Shown piece by piece: positions 1-8,459 of a stretch of DNA of 64,000 nucleotides. Source of the DNA: JBBSBL01 sp038251325 (lineage in GTDB: Bacteria; Actinomycetota; Thermoleophilia; Solirubrobacterales; Solirubrobacteraceae). The DNA is taken from assembly GCA_038251325.1 (NCBI GenBank), contig JBBSBL010000004.1, forward strand, positions 1-64,000. The letters run 5' to 3'. The notes beneath the pieces are model-generated. The model was not told the origin of the DNA and ran no database searches. It worked only from the letters and a program-made list of their open reading frames with translations. The first letter of the stretch is position 1, and each line of letters opens with the position of its first letter. The position numbers were made by a program, and so were the translations under genes.

Positions 1-2
1 CC

Positions 3-509
3 GGGGAGGTCGGCTGGGTGCCCCAGCAGCCGGCGGTGTACTCCAAGCTCTCGGTCGCCGAGAACCTGCGTCTCTTCGCGCGGCTCGAGCGCATGTCCGA
101 CCCGGACGCCGCGGTGGGGCGCATGCTCGAGCAGACCGGCCTGGAGGACCGGGCCGGCGATGAGATCGGGACGCTCTCCGGCGGCAACCAGCAGCGGGTG
201 AACATCGCCATCGGACTCCTCCGCGCCCCGGAGGTGCTGCTGCTCGACGAGCCCTCCGCCTCGCTGGACCCGCGCCAGCGCGAGCGCCTGTGGGAGTTCA
301 TCTCCTCGCTCGTGGCCGACGGCACCGCGGTGATCTTCTCCACCCACAACGTCGGCGAGGCGGAGGCCCACGCGGACCGCGTCCTCGTGCTCGCCGACGG
401 GGAGCTGCTCTTCGCCGGCGGTCCGGCCGAGCTGGCCGACACGGTCGGCGGCGAGTCGCGCGACTTCGAGACGGCCTTCGTCGCGTTCCTCGCGGCGCGG
501 GGCCACTGA
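3..509 (+). CDS. ABC-2 exporter ATPase, 5' truncated
   Basis: ATP-binding subunit of an ABC exporter; the gene begins before the window, so the Walker A motif is missing. What is visible starts at the Q-loop (WVPQQPAVYSKLSVAENL), followed by the signature LSGGNQQRV, Walker B VLLLDEPSASLDP and H-loop FSTHN. The C-terminus is short, as in NatA/CcmA-like ATPases. A GTG lies near the edge, but the reading frame is open to the boundary and the Q-loop needs an upstream nucleotide-binding half, so this GTG is internal. It is followed 13 bp later by its permease. The exported substrate cannot be told. Confidence 0.9.
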   Translation, partial: GEVGWVPQQPAVYSKLSVAENLRLFARLERMSDPDAAVGRMLEQTGLEDRAGDEIGTLSGGNQQRVNIAIGLLRAPEVLLLDEPSASLDPRQRERLWEFISSLVADGTAVIFSTHNVGEAEAHADRVLVLADGELLFAGGPAELADTVGGESRDFETAFVAFLAARGH

Positions 510-522
510 CCCCGGCCCCCCG

Positions 523-1866
523 ATGCGCTGGCTCCTCCTCAAGGACCTCCAGATCCTGCGCCGCTCCCCGTTCCTGGTGGGGATGCTCGTCGTCTACGCG
601 GTCGCGATCCCGGTGCTGATCGGCCTCGCGCTCTCGGGCGGCGGGGGCAAGCCCCGCGTGGCCGTCCTCAACGAGGTCCCGCGCTCGGACTACCAGATCG
701 CCCTCGGCGGGGAGAAGGTCGACGTCGGGAAGTACTCCAGCAAGCTGTATCAGTCGATCCAGCCGATTCGCGTTCACAGCCGCCAGGAGGCGCTCGACAA
801 GGTGCGCTCGGGCGACGCGGTGGCGGCGCTCATCGTGCCCGAGGACTTCGCGCGGAAGCTCTCGACGGGGATCACCACCCCGCAGGTCGAGGTGATCTAC
901 AACGCCGAGAACCCGATCAAGCGCGCCGCGGTCGAGTCGCTGATCAAGGCCCGGCTCGCGGACGCCAACCTCGCGCTGTCGAAGAAGTTCACCCAGATCG
1001 GGGCGGGCTACATCGACCTCCTGCTCAAGGGCGGGAGCTTCGACGTCCTCGGTCAGACCCTGAACGTCCTGGGGCTCGAGAAGGCCGACGCGATCCTCCG
1101 GGGCACGATCGCGGCGCTGCCGCCGCGCGACGCCGCCCGACTGCCGCTCGGGCAGGTGCAGCACTTCGCGAAGCTCGCCGTGGACAACCTCAACCTCTCC
1201 GATGACGTGCTGCGAGCCGTCGCCGAGCCGATTCGCGCAAAGACCACGACCCTCCAGGGCCGCCGCGCGTCGCTCAGCGGCTACCTCGTCGCCGTGGCCG
1301 TGACCACGTCGCTGATGTTCGTCGGCCTGCTCCTCGCCTCCGGCCTGCTGGCGCTCGAGCGCGAGGAGCACACGTTCACGCGCCTCGTGCGCGGGCTCGT
1401 CTCGCGAACGGCGCTGATCGCGGAGAAGACCGCGCTGACCGCGCTGTGCTCGGTCCCGGTCGGCCTGCTCATGCTGGTCATCGTCAGCCTCGTGGCCGGC
1501 GCGCTCGACTGGGGGCGCTTCCCGCAGTGGCTCGTCGGACTCGCGATCGGCGGACTCGGCTTCGCGGCGCTGGGCGTCGCGATCGGCGGCGTGGCGCGCG
1601 AGGTGCGCGCGGCGTCGCTGCTCGCCTTCCTCGTCGCGCTGCCGATCGCCTTCCTCGCCCTCGTCCCGAGCGGCGCCGTGTCGGCCGGGCTCTACGACGC
1701 GATCTCGGTGATCTCCGCGCTCTTCCCGTTCAAGCCGGCCCTCCAGGCCATGGACTGGGCGCTCAACGGCGCCGATCCCGGCCTGCTGGAGCCGCTGCTC
1801 CACATGGCGGCGCTGGTGATCGCCTACGGCGTGATTGCGCGCGTGGCGCTGCGGCGGTTCGCGTAG
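523..1866 (+). CDS. ABC-2 type transporter permease
   Basis: Membrane subunit partnering the ATPase just upstream. About 447 residues with an N-terminal membrane segment (around 17-37), a large extracytoplasmic region (roughly 40-245), then about five C-terminal helices beginning near LSGYLVAVAVTTSLMFVGLL. This architecture (TM1, big external domain, TM2-6) is that of ABC-2 family proteins of the NatB/YhgE-like group. Start ATG chosen because it follows the ATPase stop by 13 bp and precedes the conserved LLLKDLQILRRSP cytoplasmic lead-in. Substrate unknown. Confidence 0.88.
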   Translation: MRWLLLKDLQILRRSPFLVGMLVVYAVAIPVLIGLALSGGGGKPRVAVLNEVPRSDYQIALGGEKVDVGKYSSKLYQSIQPIRVHSRQEALDKVRSGDAVAALIVPEDFARKLSTGITTPQVEVIYNAENPIKRAAVESLIKARLADANLALSKKFTQIGAGYIDLLLKGGSFDVLGQTLNVLGLEKADAILRGTIAALPPRDAARLPLGQVQHFAKLAVDNLNLSDDVLRAVAEPIRAKTTTLQGRRASLSGYLVAVAVTTSLMFVGLLLASGLLALEREEHTFTRLVRGLVSRTALIAEKTALTALCSVPVGLLMLVIVSLVAGALDWGRFPQWLVGLAIGGLGFAALGVAIGGVAREVRAASLLAFLVALPIAFLALVPSGAVSAGLYDAISVISALFPFKPALQAMDWALNGADPGLLEPLLHMAALVIAYGVIARVALRRFA

Positions 1867-1977
1867 GGGCGCTCGGGCGTGGCCGGTCAGGCTCGGCGAA
1901 CGGTGCAGCGAAGGCAGGCTCGATCGATCGGCATCGGCCTCCACCGCCCGGGTGCCCTGGCGGCCCGCGTGAACCGC

Positions 1978-2020
1978 GAGTGACGGATTGACGCCCTATA
2001 TCAGCGTGAATCCGTCACTC
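1978..2020. repeat. long inverted repeat in intergenic gap
   Basis: Perfect 12-bp arms GAGTGACGGATT and AATCCGTCACTC (1978-1989 and 2009-2020), extended by four more pairs after one mismatch, with an AT-rich loop CCTATATCA. It lies in the 280-bp gap between the ABC permease and hemB. It could form a hairpin terminator for the exporter operon, though there is no T-run, or be a protein-binding dyad or a dispersed repeat. The rest of the gap (1867-1977 and 2021-2133) shows nothing else recognisable. Confidence 0.7.
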
Positions 2021-2133
2021 GTGAGAATCCAGGGACCGCCGCGCCGACGGTCCCACCTTCGATGCGCCGTTCGCCTGGGCGGCCCCTGACCATCGAGTCG
2101 CCGTGGCATTCGCCACGCGCCGTTCCTCGCCCC

Positions 2134-2139
2134 TATCCT
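2134..2139 (+). promoter_or_regulatory. -10 hexamer TATCCT upstream of hemB
   Basis: TATCCT sits 7 nt before the hemB ATG, so transcription would begin at or next to the start codon (leaderless). There is no Shine-Dalgarno sequence in front of hemB, which fits. The -35 region is not clearly conserved. Confidence 0.45.
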
Positions 2140-2146
2140 CCCCCGC

Positions 2147-3124
2147 ATGGCGTTTCCCGCCACCCGCCTGCGCCGGCTGCGCCGCACCCCCTCGCTGCGG
2201 GGCCTCGTGCGCGAGACCCGCCCGGCACCCGGCGACCTCGTCCTGCCGCTGTTCGTCCACGCCGAGTCGGGGCGGACGCCGATCGCCGCGATGCCCGGGA
2301 TCGAGCGCCTGTCGATCTCCCACGCCGTGGCCGAGGCCGGGGAGGCCGCCGCCCGCGAGGTCCCCGCCGTCCTGCTGTTCGGGATCCCGGCCGACAAGGA
2401 CGCGGAGGGGTCGGGCGCGTGGGACGACGAGGGCGTCGTCCAGCTCGCCACCCGCGCGATCAAGGACGCGCACCCCGACCTGCTCGTCATCACCGACGTC
2501 TGCCTGTGCGAGTACACCGCGCACGGCCACTGCGGTGTCCTGCGCGAGGACGGCGCGGTGGACAACGACGCGACGCTCGAGCTGCTGGCCCGCACCGCCG
2601 TCTCCCACGCGCGCGCCGGCGGCGACCTCGTCGCCCCGAGCGACATGATGGACGGACGGGTCGGCGTCCTCCGCAGCGAACTCGACGCCGAGGGGTTCGC
2701 CGAGCTGCCGATCATGGCCTACTCGGCGAAGTTCGCCTCCGCGTTCTACGGGCCGTTCCGCGAGGCCGCCGGCTCGGCCCCCGCATTCGGCGACCGGCGC
2801 GGCTACCAGCTCGACCCGGCCAACGGCGCCGAGGCGGTCCGCGAGGCGCTGCTCGACGCCGAGGAGGGCGCCGACGTGCTCATGGTCAAGCCGGCGCTGC
2901 CGTGCCTCGACGTCATCCGCGCCGTGAAGGAGCGGTCCGAGCTGCCGGTCGCCGCGTACTCCGTGAGCGGCGAGTACGCCATGGTCAAGGCCGCCGCCGC
3001 CGCCGGCAGCCTCGACGAGCGGGCCGCTGTGCTCGAGACGATCACCGCCATCCGCCGCGCCGGCGCGGACATCGTCATCACCTACCACGCCAAGGACGCC
3101 GCCGAATGGCTTCGCGACCGCTAG
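2147..3124 (+). CDS. hemB: porphobilinogen synthase (ALA dehydratase)
   Basis: Condenses two 5-aminolevulinate molecules to porphobilinogen, the second common step of tetrapyrrole synthesis, in the cytoplasm. 325 residues, the usual length. Active-site lysines are in YSAKFASAFYGPF (K195) and MVKPALPCLDVIR (K248, Schiff base). The cysteine triad C119, C121, C129 in DVCLCEYTAHGHCG indicates a zinc-type enzyme. The gene is first in a heme set: its end overlaps the next gene by 19 bp and hemL follows. Start ATG fits both the family N-terminus and the -10 element 7 nt upstream. Confidence 0.97.
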   Translation: MAFPATRLRRLRRTPSLRGLVRETRPAPGDLVLPLFVHAESGRTPIAAMPGIERLSISHAVAEAGEAAAREVPAVLLFGIPADKDAEGSGAWDDEGVVQLATRAIKDAHPDLLVITDVCLCEYTAHGHCGVLREDGAVDNDATLELLARTAVSHARAGGDLVAPSDMMDGRVGVLRSELDAEGFAELPIMAYSAKFASAFYGPFREAAGSAPAFGDRRGYQLDPANGAEAVREALLDAEEGADVLMVKPALPCLDVIRAVKERSELPVAAYSVSGEYAMVKAAAAAGSLDERAAVLETITAIRRAGADIVITYHAKDAAEWLRDR

Positions 3125-4203
3125 CCCCTGAGAGCCGGACACCCCAGCCGAAGCTGCGCAGCCGCACCGGCGGCGCCGCCGTCGCGCTCGACGACGTCGA
3201 CCGGCGCCTGCTCAACCTCATGCAGGGGCGCTTCCCGATCGCGCCCCGTCCGTACGCCGCGGTGGCCGCCGAGGCGGATCTCGAGGAGGTGGAGACGATG
3301 GCGCGGGTCCAGCGCCTGCTCGACGACCGCATCATCCGCCAGGTCACCCCGATCTTCGACACGCGCGCGCTGGGCTACCAATCGATGCTCGTCGCCGCCA
3401 AGGTGGACGCCGAACATCCCCACCGAGCGGCGAAGGCGATCAACGCCCATCCCGGCGTCTCGCACAACTACCTGCGCAACCACGACTTCAACCTCTGGTT
3501 CACGATCGCGGTCGAGCCCGGCTCCCGCCTCGGGCTCCAGGGCACGCTCGACGTCCTCGCCGCCGAGGCGGGCGCCACGTCGATCCGCCAGCTGCCGACG
3601 CTCAAGCTGTTCAAGATCCGCATGGACCTGGAGATGGAGGGCGACACCAAGGCGCTGGCGAACGCCGGCGTGGCGCAGGACCCGGTCGAGCTCGACCCGG
3701 TGCCCTACGACGACCTCGACGTCGCGGTGATCCGCGCGTTGCAGGGGGACATGGCGGTCGTCTCCGAGCCCTACGCCGCCGCGGCGGCCGCCCTCGGGCT
3801 CGGCCAGGACGCGTTCCTGGAGCACCTCGCCGGGATGCGGGAGCGTGGGATCCTGCGCCGGGTCGCCGCCATCCTCTACCACCGCCGCGCCGGCTTTAGC
3901 GCGAACGGGATGGGTGTCTGGGAGGTGCCCGAGGAGCGGATCGCGGAGGTCGGCGCCCGGATGGCCGCCTACCGTGGGATCTCGCACTGCTACCAGCGGC
4001 CGACCTACGCGGACTGGCCCTACTCCGTCTTCACGATGGCCCACGGGCGCTCCAAGGAGGAGTGCGACGCGATCCTCGACGCGATCGCCGAGGACACCGG
4101 GATCGAGGGGCGCGCCACGCTGTACTCCTCGACGGAGTTCAAGAAGATCCGCCTGCGCTACTTCACCGACGACTTCACGCGGTGGGAGGCCGAGCGCGCC
4201 TAG
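3106..4203 (+). CDS. fused AhbA-AhbB-like siroheme decarboxylase (AsnC/Lrp fold)
   Basis: 365 residues made of two tandem AsnC/Lrp-like units (about 25-180 and 195-365), each beginning with a helix-turn-helix-like segment (DDVDRRLLNLMQGRFPI and DDLDVAVIRALQGDMAV). The second unit carries GISHCYQRPTYADWPYSVF, matching the RPTY-DWPY signature of the AhbB/NirDLGH siroheme decarboxylases rather than DNA-binding Lrp regulators; the first has HNYLRNHDFNLWFT. The family converts siroheme to 12,18-didecarboxysiroheme in the alternative heme or heme d1 route. The ATG overlaps the end of hemB, and hemL follows, so a tetrapyrrole role is strongly implied. Annotation pipelines may call it a transcriptional regulator. 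Confidence 0.88.
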   Translation: MASRPLAPESRTPQPKLRSRTGGAAVALDDVDRRLLNLMQGRFPIAPRPYAAVAAEADLEEVETMARVQRLLDDRIIRQVTPIFDTRALGYQSMLVAAKVDAEHPHRAAKAINAHPGVSHNYLRNHDFNLWFTIAVEPGSRLGLQGTLDVLAAEAGATSIRQLPTLKLFKIRMDLEMEGDTKALANAGVAQDPVELDPVPYDDLDVAVIRALQGDMAVVSEPYAAAAAALGLGQDAFLEHLAGMRERGILRRVAAILYHRRAGFSANGMGVWEVPEERIAEVGARMAAYRGISHCYQRPTYADWPYSVFTMAHGRSKEECDAILDAIAEDTGIEGRATLYSSTEFKKIRLRYFTDDFTRWEAERA

Positions 4204-4243
4204 GCTCACCGGCGCACCTCGCGCCGCGGCCGGCGGGACGCCG

Positions 4244-5527
4244 ATGAGCTCCGTGCTCGACGACACGCGCTCGGCGGCGCTGTTCGCCCGAGCGACGGAC
4301 CTCATGCCGGGCGGGGTGAACTCGCCGGTGCGGGCGATGCGGGCCATCGGGCGCGACCCGATCTTCGTCGCGCGCGGCCACGGCGCCGAACTCGTCGACG
4401 TGGACGGCAACGCCTATGTCGACTACGTCTGCTCTTGGGGCCCGCTCATCCTCGGGCACGCCCACCCCGACGTCGTGGCCGCGATCGGCGAGCAGGCGGC
4501 GCTCGGGACCACGTTCGGCGCGCCCACCACCGGAGAGGTCGAGCTCGCGGCGGAGGTCGCGGCGCGCATGCCAGGCGTCGAGATGCTGCGGATGACCTCC
4601 TCCGGCACGGAGGCCGCGATGAGCGTCGTGCGCCTGGCCCGCGCGGTGACCGGGCGCGAGACCGTGCTGAAGTTCGCCGGCGCCTACCACGGTCACGTCG
4701 ACGGGCTGCTCGCCGCCGCCGGCTCCGGGCTCGCCACCCACGGGATCCCGGCCAGCCCGGGCGTTCCGGCCGCGGCCGCGGCCGCGACCGTCGTGGTGCC
4801 GTGGAACGACCCGGACGCCTTCCTCGCCGCCACCGAGCGCGAGCCGCTCGCCGCGATCCTGGCCGAGCCGCTGCCCGCGAACATGGGCGTGGTCCCGCCG
4901 CAGGACGGGTTCCTCGACCTGCTGCGGGAGCGGGCCGACGCCACCGGTGCCCTGCTGATCTTCGACGAGGTCATCTCGGGCTTCCGGGTGAGCCGCGGCG
5001 GCAGCCAGGAGCTCTCCGGCGTGACCGCCGACCTCACCGTGCTCGGGAAGGTGATCGGCGGGGGCCTCCCCGCGGCCGCCTACGGGGGGCGGCGCGAGCT
5101 GATGGAGCGGATCGCCCCGGCCGGGGACGTCTACCAGGCGGGCACGCTCTCGGGGAACCCGCTCGCGGTCGCCGCCGGGCTCGCCACCCTCGCCCGCCTG
5201 GACGAGGAGGCCTACGCGACGCTCGCCGCCACCACGACGCGGCTCGCAGAGGGGCTGCGCGAGGCGGCGGCGGGTCGCGCGGTCCACGTGGCCGAGGCGC
5301 CCGGCCTGCTCACCGTCTTCTTCGCCGAGGGCCCGGTGCGCAGCTACGCGGAGGCCCGCGCCTGCGATCTCGGGGCCCACGCCGCATGGTGTCGCGCGCT
5401 GCTCGCACGGGGCATCTATCCGCCGCCGTCGCCCTTCGAGGCGTGGTTTCCGTCGCTGGCCCACACGCCGGAGCTCGTCGACCAGACGCTCGAGGCGGCT
5501 GCGGCCGCGTTCCGGGAGATCGGGTGA
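4244..5527 (+). CDS. hemL: glutamate-1-semialdehyde 2,1-aminomutase
   Basis: Fold-type I PLP enzyme producing 5-aminolevulinate, the HemB substrate, from glutamate-1-semialdehyde (C5 route). 427 residues. Visible motifs: N-terminal MPGGVNSPVRA, TSSGTEA phosphate-binding loop, FAGAYHGH, IFDEVISGFR and the PLP lysine K269 in VLGKVIGGGLPAAAYGG. ATG at 4244 chosen from family alignment; it is 40 bp after the siroheme decarboxylase stop. A downstream gene starts on its stop codon (GTGA overlap). Confidence 0.97.
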   Translation: MSSVLDDTRSAALFARATDLMPGGVNSPVRAMRAIGRDPIFVARGHGAELVDVDGNAYVDYVCSWGPLILGHAHPDVVAAIGEQAALGTTFGAPTTGEVELAAEVAARMPGVEMLRMTSSGTEAAMSVVRLARAVTGRETVLKFAGAYHGHVDGLLAAAGSGLATHGIPASPGVPAAAAAATVVVPWNDPDAFLAATEREPLAAILAEPLPANMGVVPPQDGFLDLLRERADATGALLIFDEVISGFRVSRGGSQELSGVTADLTVLGKVIGGGLPAAAYGGRRELMERIAPAGDVYQAGTLSGNPLAVAAGLATLARLDEEAYATLAATTTRLAEGLREAAAGRAVHVAEAPGLLTVFFAEGPVRSYAEARACDLGAHAAWCRALLARGIYPPPSPFEAWFPSLAHTPELVDQTLEAAAAAFREIG

Positions 5528-6087
5528 GCGGCGCGGGCAGCGCCCAGGAGGGCGCCCTGCGCCTGGCCCGCGCGATCCGCGCGGAGGGAGGGCTCCTCGC
5601 CGACGCCGTGCCGGAGCTCGGCGCGGAGACCCACGAGTACGGACCGGGGCTCGTGCAGGACAGCGTGTCCGGGCCCCGGGCCGCCGCGCGCGCGGCGGAG
5701 TACGAGCTCGCGCTGGAGGCCATCCGCGAGGGCTACCGTCTGCACTTCGCCTCCGCCGCGGTCGTCCGTACGGCGGATCCCGACCTCGCCCTGCTCGGGG
5801 GCGACCGGCTCTATGCGATCGGGCTCGCGAAGCTCGCCGAGCTCGGCGACCTCGCCGCCATCACGGAGCTCGCCGACGTCATCGCGCTGAGCGCCCAGGC
5901 GCAGGCGGAGGGCGATCCGGAGCGGGCGGAGGCGGCCTGGGAGGCGGGTCTGCGAGCGGTCGGGCACGGTGCGGCGTCGGGGCACGAGGCGGCGAAGGCG
6001 GCCGCCCGCGCGGGCCTTCCGGGCGCCGCCGCGGGGCTGAGGGCGGCCGCCGCGTCGCCGCCGGGCACCGGCGCGCCCGGCACCTGA
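5524..6087 (+). CDS. small helical protein, weakly polyprenyl-synthase-like
   Basis: 187 residues, predicted almost entirely helical and Ala/Glu-rich. GTG start overlaps the hemL stop by 4 bp (GTGA), implying translational coupling. The segment LLGGDRLYAIGLAKLAELGDL resembles the GD-LY-A-LA-LGD region of polyprenyl synthetases and of the non-catalytic HepS-type subunit, but no Asp-rich motif is present, so it cannot be catalytic. It lies between heme genes and the qcr-menG-polyprenyl synthase block, so a helper role in menaquinone side-chain synthesis is possible. This is a guess; function otherwise unknown. Confidence 0.75.
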   Translation: MSGAGSAQEGALRLARAIRAEGGLLADAVPELGAETHEYGPGLVQDSVSGPRAAARAAEYELALEAIREGYRLHFASAAVVRTADPDLALLGGDRLYAIGLAKLAELGDLAAITELADVIALSAQAQAEGDPERAEAAWEAGLRAVGHGAASGHEAAKAAARAGLPGAAAGLRAAAASPPGTGAPGT

Positions 6088-6183
6088 ACGCGGCGCGATC
6101 ACGGGCGCCGATCCCCGTACCCTCCTTTCAATAGGATTTACGCCTGGCGGATGGGCCCAGGAGCCTGTCCCCGCCGCCGCCTC

Positions 6184-6876
6184 ATGCCCGACCAGCGCAA
6201 GCCCCCCAAGTCGAAGTACACGACCGACCGCCAGGTTCCCGGCGCCTTCGAGGGCGAGACGGTGACCCGGCGGCGCTTCATGACCGTGAGCGGGCAGGCG
6301 CTGGGCGGTGTGGCCGCGGCGGCGTTCGCCCTCCCGGCCCTCGGGTTCGCGCTCGGCCCCGTGTTCGAGCGCCAGGAGGCGAAGTGGCAGGTCGTGGGCA
6401 GCGTCGGGGACTTCTCGCCCGACACCTACATCCCGCGGACGATCACGATCGTCTCCGGGGTCGGCGAGACGGGCAAGTCGACCGTCTACGTGCGCCGGCA
6501 CAACCCGGCGATCGACGGGGATCAGATCGACGAGTACGACCGCTTCGTCGCCATCTCCACCCGCTGCATGCACCTCGGCTGCCCCGTGCGCTTCGTCGAG
6601 GCCGCCGAGCGGTTCGTCTGCCCCTGCCACGGCGGCGTCTACGGCTTCAAGGGCGAGGTCGCCGGCGGGCCGCCGGTCCGCCCGCTGGACCGCTTCTACA
6701 CCCGCGTGCGCGGCGGGGTGGTGGAGGTCGGCGCCCGATACAGCGTGAACTCCCAGTTCAAGCGGTTCGACCCGCGCGACCCCGGCGAGCCGCTCGACGG
6801 CATCGGCCAGTACATGTACCCGCCGCGGCTGTCGACCTCGTCTCCCCCGCCGAACTCCGGCCAGAGCGCCTGGTGA
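6184..6876 (+). CDS. qcrA: Rieske iron-sulfur subunit of menaquinol:cytochrome c reductase
   Basis: 230 residues. The N-terminal cytoplasmic stretch ends in a twin-arginine signal anchor (TRRRFMTVSGQALGG, then a hydrophobic helix), so export by Tat is expected; tatA and tatC lie 4 kb downstream. The 2Fe-2S ligands are in CMHLGC (C128, H130) and CPCHGG (C146, H149), with the bridging disulfide cysteines C133 and C148. It accepts electrons from menaquinol at the Qo site and passes them to cytochrome c. ATG at 6184 is preferred; an in-frame ATG at 6151 would add 11 residues. A TAGGAT hexamer at 6132-6137 may be its -10. Next gene follows by 9 bp. Confidence 0.95.
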   Translation: MPDQRKPPKSKYTTDRQVPGAFEGETVTRRRFMTVSGQALGGVAAAAFALPALGFALGPVFERQEAKWQVVGSVGDFSPDTYIPRTITIVSGVGETGKSTVYVRRHNPAIDGDQIDEYDRFVAISTRCMHLGCPVRFVEAAERFVCPCHGGVYGFKGEVAGGPPVRPLDRFYTRVRGGVVEVGARYSVNSQFKRFDPRDPGEPLDGIGQYMYPPRLSTSSPPPNSGQSAW

Positions 6877-6885
6877 GCTGACGCG

Positions 6886-7680
6886 ATGAAGATCAAGCCC
6901 CCCGTTCCCCCGTCACTACAGCCGCCGCCCAAGCGCCCGGGAACCGGCAGCGGCACCCAGACGCCGGCCGATCACGCGAAGGAGAGCGGCACCTCGGCCG
7001 TCGGCTGGATCGACGAGCGCACCTCGCTCTCGGGCGGCCTACGCTGGATGATGTTCCGCAAGGTGCCGAAGGGCACCAACTGGTTCTACACGCTGGGCTC
7101 GGCGACGATGTTCGCCTTCCTCGCCCAGGCCGTGACCGGCGTCTTCCTCGCGATGTACTACCGCCCCGACGCCGCCGGCGGCGCGTACGAGTCGATCCGC
7201 TACGTCACCAACGAGGCGTTCCTCGGCGAGTTCGTGCGCGGGATGCACAAGTGGGGCTCGTCGGTGATGGTGATCCTGATCTTCCTCCACATGGCGCGCA
7301 CGTTCTTCTTCGGGGCCTACAAGTACCCGCGCGAGCTCAACTGGATCATCGGCGTCGTGCTGCTGATCCTGACCATGACCATGTCGTTCACCGGGTACCT
7401 GCTCCCGTTCGACCAGAGGTCCTACTGGGCGACGATCGTCGGCGTGAACATCAACGGGACCGGTCCGATCGTCGGGCCCTACCTCTCGGACTTCCTGCGC
7501 GCCGGCCCCGAGTTCGGGGCCACGACGCTCTCCCGCTTCTACTCGATCCACATGCTGCTCGTCCCCGGCGCCATTGCGGCGATGATCGGCGCGCACCTCT
7601 ACCTCGTGGCCAAGCTCGGGACCACCGCGCCGCCGTGGATGAAGGCGCCGCAGGACGAGCTGTCCAAGGCCGAGGTCTAG
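6886..7680 (+). CDS. qcrB: cytochrome b subunit (b6-type) of menaquinol:cytochrome c reductase
   Basis: 264 residues: a Pro-rich N-terminal tail of about 50, then four membrane helices. Heme ligands are H121 and H135 in helix B (MHKWGSSVMVILIFLHMAR) and H222 and H237 in helix D (FYSIHMLLVPGAIAAMIGAH), the paired arrangement of a short b6-type cytochrome b. Subunit IV is encoded separately 3 bp downstream, so this follows the split b6/Bacillus layout rather than the single long cytochrome b of classical actinobacterial QcrB. Acts in the cytoplasmic membrane. Confidence 0.96.
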   Translation: MKIKPPVPPSLQPPPKRPGTGSGTQTPADHAKESGTSAVGWIDERTSLSGGLRWMMFRKVPKGTNWFYTLGSATMFAFLAQAVTGVFLAMYYRPDAAGGAYESIRYVTNEAFLGEFVRGMHKWGSSVMVILIFLHMARTFFFGAYKYPRELNWIIGVVLLILTMTMSFTGYLLPFDQRSYWATIVGVNINGTGPIVGPYLSDFLRAGPEFGATTLSRFYSIHMLLVPGAIAAMIGAHLYLVAKLGTTAPPWMKAPQDELSKAEV

Positions 7681-7683
7681 GGC

Positions 7684-8427
7684 GTGAACCGCCGCGAGAA
7701 GGAGACCTACCTCCGCGAGTACAACGCCCTGAAGGCGAAGGGCAAGCCGTTCTTCCCCTACGCGGTCGGCAAGGACGCCGCGATGGCGTGCGTCGTGATG
7801 ATCGTCATCATCGTCATGTCGCTCGTGCTCGGGGCCGAGCTCGGCCCCAAGGCGGACCCGACCACGACGACCTACGTGCCTCGGCCGGAGTGGTACTTCT
7901 TCTTCCTCTTCGAGCTGCTGCGGATCATCAAGCCGCCCGAGCTGGTCCCGCTCGCCACGATCGGCGTGCCGACGATCTGCCTGATCCTGCTGTTTCTGCT
8001 GCCGTTCTACGACCGCAGCCCGGAGCGGCACCCGCTGCGGCGTCCGATCGCCACCACCGCGGGCATCCTCACGATCGTCGCCATGGGCTACCTGACCTAC
8101 CTGGGCGCCAACGCCGGCTCGCCCAACTCCGTGGACATGAGCCCGCCGAAGTCCCTGACCGGCCAGGCGCTGGCCACCTGGGAGAAGGGCCGGATCGTGG
8201 TCGGGCAGTCCGGCTGCCTGGCCTGCCACAAGATCGGGGAGAACGGCAACGACGGCCCGGGCCCCGAGCTCACGAACGTCGCGTCGAAGCTCCCGCAGGC
8301 CGGCATTGCGCAGACGCTGCGCAACCCGACCTCGCCGATGCCGTCGTTCTCCTCGCTGGAGAAGAGCAACCCCGAGAAGTTCAACGCCATGGTCGCGTTC
8401 CTCGGGCAGCTGAACGAAGGCAGCTGA
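7684..8427 (+). CDS. qcrC: subunit IV-cytochrome c fusion of menaquinol:cytochrome c reductase
   Basis: 247 residues starting at GTG 3 bp after qcrB. N-terminal half is subunit IV-like: membrane helix at about 31-50, Qo-site motif PEWY (68-71), then further helices at about 87-107 and 122-141. The C-terminal domain is a monoheme cytochrome c with CLACH (C178, C181, H182) and a likely Met ligand in SPMPSF (M219). This subunit IV-cytochrome c fusion is the architecture of Bacillus QcrC and differs from the diheme QcrC of mycobacteria. Confidence 0.95.
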   Translation: MNRREKETYLREYNALKAKGKPFFPYAVGKDAAMACVVMIVIIVMSLVLGAELGPKADPTTTTYVPRPEWYFFFLFELLRIIKPPELVPLATIGVPTICLILLFLLPFYDRSPERHPLRRPIATTAGILTIVAMGYLTYLGANAGSPNSVDMSPPKSLTGQALATWEKGRIVVGQSGCLACHKIGENGNDGPGPELTNVASKLPQAGIAQTLRNPTSPMPSFSSLEKSNPEKFNAMVAFLGQLNEGS

Positions 8428-8459
8428 GCGCCGCGACCGGAACGCTGGAGGAGCCCGAC

